This document shows positions 62,501-64,000 of a stretch of 64,000 nt of DNA, piece by piece (within the stretch, counting starts at the first letter, position 1; each line of letters starts with the position of its first letter). The position numbers were made by a program, and so were the translations under genes. Below the pieces are notes generated by a model. The model was given only the letters and a program-made list of their open reading frames with translations. It had not been told where the DNA came from and ran no database searches. Location: NCBI GenBank assembly GCA_964036045.1, contig OZ038379.1:111484611-111548610 (forward strand), written 5' to 3'. Source of the stretch: Eutreptiella sp. 'Long Island Sound 2002' (lineage: Eukaryota > Euglenozoa > Euglenophyceae > Eutreptiales > Eutreptiaceae).

Positions 62501-64000
62501 TCAACCGAGATGGAACCCTCAAGCACAGCTACCCTGACGACAAGTGGGTCCTAGTACCTCTGGGCCACTGGAACTGGAAGTGGAACCAGGCCAGGGGGAA
62601 CTACTCCACCTATGAGCAGGAACTACTCGCGGGTATGCTGGTGCTATCCTCACAAGCACGACTGTTGGGGAGTAACCCTGTGGTCTGGCTATGCGACCAA
62701 GAACCGGTCCGCAGTTTCCAGAAGGGCCCCCCACCTGAGAAGGCCAAGCTACGTCGCTGGTGGACCTACCTCAGTCAACTACGGCTGACGGTACACCATA
62801 TCCAGGGAGTGAAGAACGAGTGTGCCGACTACATCAGCCGCAACAACTTCGACGCCCTGATTGGTGCCCGGTCTGAAGCGCTGGCTAAGGAAGCGTTCAG
62901 CCGTATGGACGTACACCTGGACCTGAACATGACCATGATACGCCCCCTGGATGGACTCCAACAATCGGAGTACCTACAGGAGTTTGGGGATATCTACCGG
63001 CGCCTGGAGAAACGCCTTGAACCCATCCTGGTCAACCAAGACCAGTGGAAGCGGGACAAGAGCTACCTCTGGCACGAGGACCGCATCGTGGTGCGTAGTG
63101 ACCGAGTCCCAGCGCTGCTGAAGTGGACCCATGAGTCCAGTGGTCATGTGGGTGCTGACCGTACCCTGAGGCTGTTCAAGCAGTGGTTCCACACTACGTG
63201 GACTGACGACCAGCTGCGGAAGACGCTCCTGCCTATCGTGGACAAGTGCCCGTGCAGGTCCTGTAAACCAGGGGATATCAGGGACAGAGGTCTCTACTCG
63301 ACCCTGCCCATCCCTCACTGTGCTAACAGTGTTCTATACGTGGACTACACGGAGATGCCGAAGTTCGGGGGCTATGACTTCGCCCTCGTGGTAACCTGTG
63401 GGTTGACCAGGTTTACCAGGGTGTTCCCATGTACCAAGCACATTACCGGAGAGGAGACTATCAAGATACTCCTGGAGGAGTGGTTTTGTGTCTATGGGGC
63501 GCCCAAGGAGATCAACTCCGATGAGGACGTACGAGTACGCTCAGATACTGGCTGGTACAAGAGGGTCCTGAGGTCCCTCAATGTCCAGGTGTCTACGGGG
63601 ATTCCCTACTCTCACACGAGCAACCCCCTATGTGAGCGACAGATTCGTGTCCTGAAGGAGAACGTCAGGATATGGTGCAAAACTGAACGCACCCGAGACT
63701 GGGTGAGACTACTCCCCGTCATATCCTTGATGATGAACTCCCAAGAGAGTTCAGCTACTGGCTACTCGCCACATGAGCTATTCATGGGGCGCCCGGCATG
63801 GTTCCTACATGCCCCCTATCCAGAGGACACCCATTCTTCTGTGGGTGAATGGGTCCAAGAGCAACAAGCGAAGGTGGACAAGGCCAAGGCTATGCTCCAG
63901 AGAGTGAGGGAGCGTCAGTGGAACAAGAAGAACAAGCACCGTGTACCGGCCACCTACCAAGAAGGGGACTGGGTGCTGGTGCACCACAGTCGACTACCCG
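59587..64000 (+). CDS. pol: Pol of Ty3/gypsy element 2: protease, methyltransferase-like domain, RT, RNase H, integrase (runs off window)
   Basis: It is open without interruption from the gag TGA to the window end, in the gag frame. Protease LGVLDTGATISIV. Next comes a domain like that in element 1 (VELFASDKQHVLDLYCSKG, FGMAYGNPRFSELGKVL, MVLCCPDWGAHGGNEYW), with the NPPF site changed to NPRF. RT: RLVVDYGELNKK, FWQVDLTPNAQE, MPFGVANAPALFQELM and HIDD in place of YxDD. RNase H: LVTDASNVGGGG. Zinc finger H...H...CPCRSC. Integrase core VDYTEMP, RSDTGWY, CERQIRVLKEN. It lacks a visible chromodomain within the window. GC-richer than element 1 and only distantly related. Confidence 0.9.

Larger units (their letters stand above)
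57080..64000 (+). mobile_element. Ty3/gypsy element 2 (3' end outside window)
   Basis: Gag and pol as listed. The left limit is unknown because the LTR could not be delimited. Confidence 0.85.

Overview
The window looks like nuclear DNA of a unicellular eukaryote. It has GT-AG introns, two Ty3/gypsy retrotransposons (one with a primer-binding site matching the 3' end of initiator tRNA-Met), a terminal-inverted-repeat DNA transposon, microsatellites and many decayed multi-copy genes. There is no bacterial operon structure. A green alga of prasinophyte type would fit, but that is inference. I recognise no host housekeeping gene, rRNA or ordinary tRNA; nearly everything is mobile or repeated DNA.

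Left part (about 1-32.6 kb): a mosaic of related elements. At least eight copies or fragments of one multi-exon gene family are visible, labelled D, E, B, C, F', F, A and G. The fullest layout is: an N-terminal domain; a first 2OG-Fe(II) oxygenase-like domain (H-x-D...H), in A and B followed by a zinc-binding module; a phase-0 intron; a beta-rich domain; a coiled coil; a Gly/Ser/Gln linker; and a second 2OG-like domain. Two genes for transposase-like proteins (T1, T2) lie among them. Short perfect palindromes cluster upstream of the genes and inside the shared intron. The palindrome word differs between copies: TTGGCGCGCGCCAA (D), TTCGTACGAA (C, T1, F), GTATACGGCCGTATAC (B, T2, E) and TTATCGCGCGATAA (A). 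F' and F are the two arms of a spacer-free inverted duplication of about 980 bp per arm. Roughly 19-22.5 kb is GT/CA-rich satellite DNA. Most copies carry frameshifts at homopolymer runs or TAG/TAA codons where Gln is plausible.

Middle part (about 32.6-45.2 kb): less GC-rich and poor in genes. It holds a frameshifted reverse-transcriptase-like gene, a 3.6-kb DNA transposon with palindromic termini and a broken transposase gene, and two hypothetical gene remnants.

Right part (45.2-64 kb): a complete young Ty3/gypsy chromovirus (45,248-56,012; 532-bp LTRs; 5-bp target duplication TGGTC) and a second Ty3/gypsy element whose gag-pol runs off the window end. Both place a DNA-N6-adenine-methyltransferase-like domain between protease and reverse transcriptase. 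Both join gag to pol in frame across a single stop codon.
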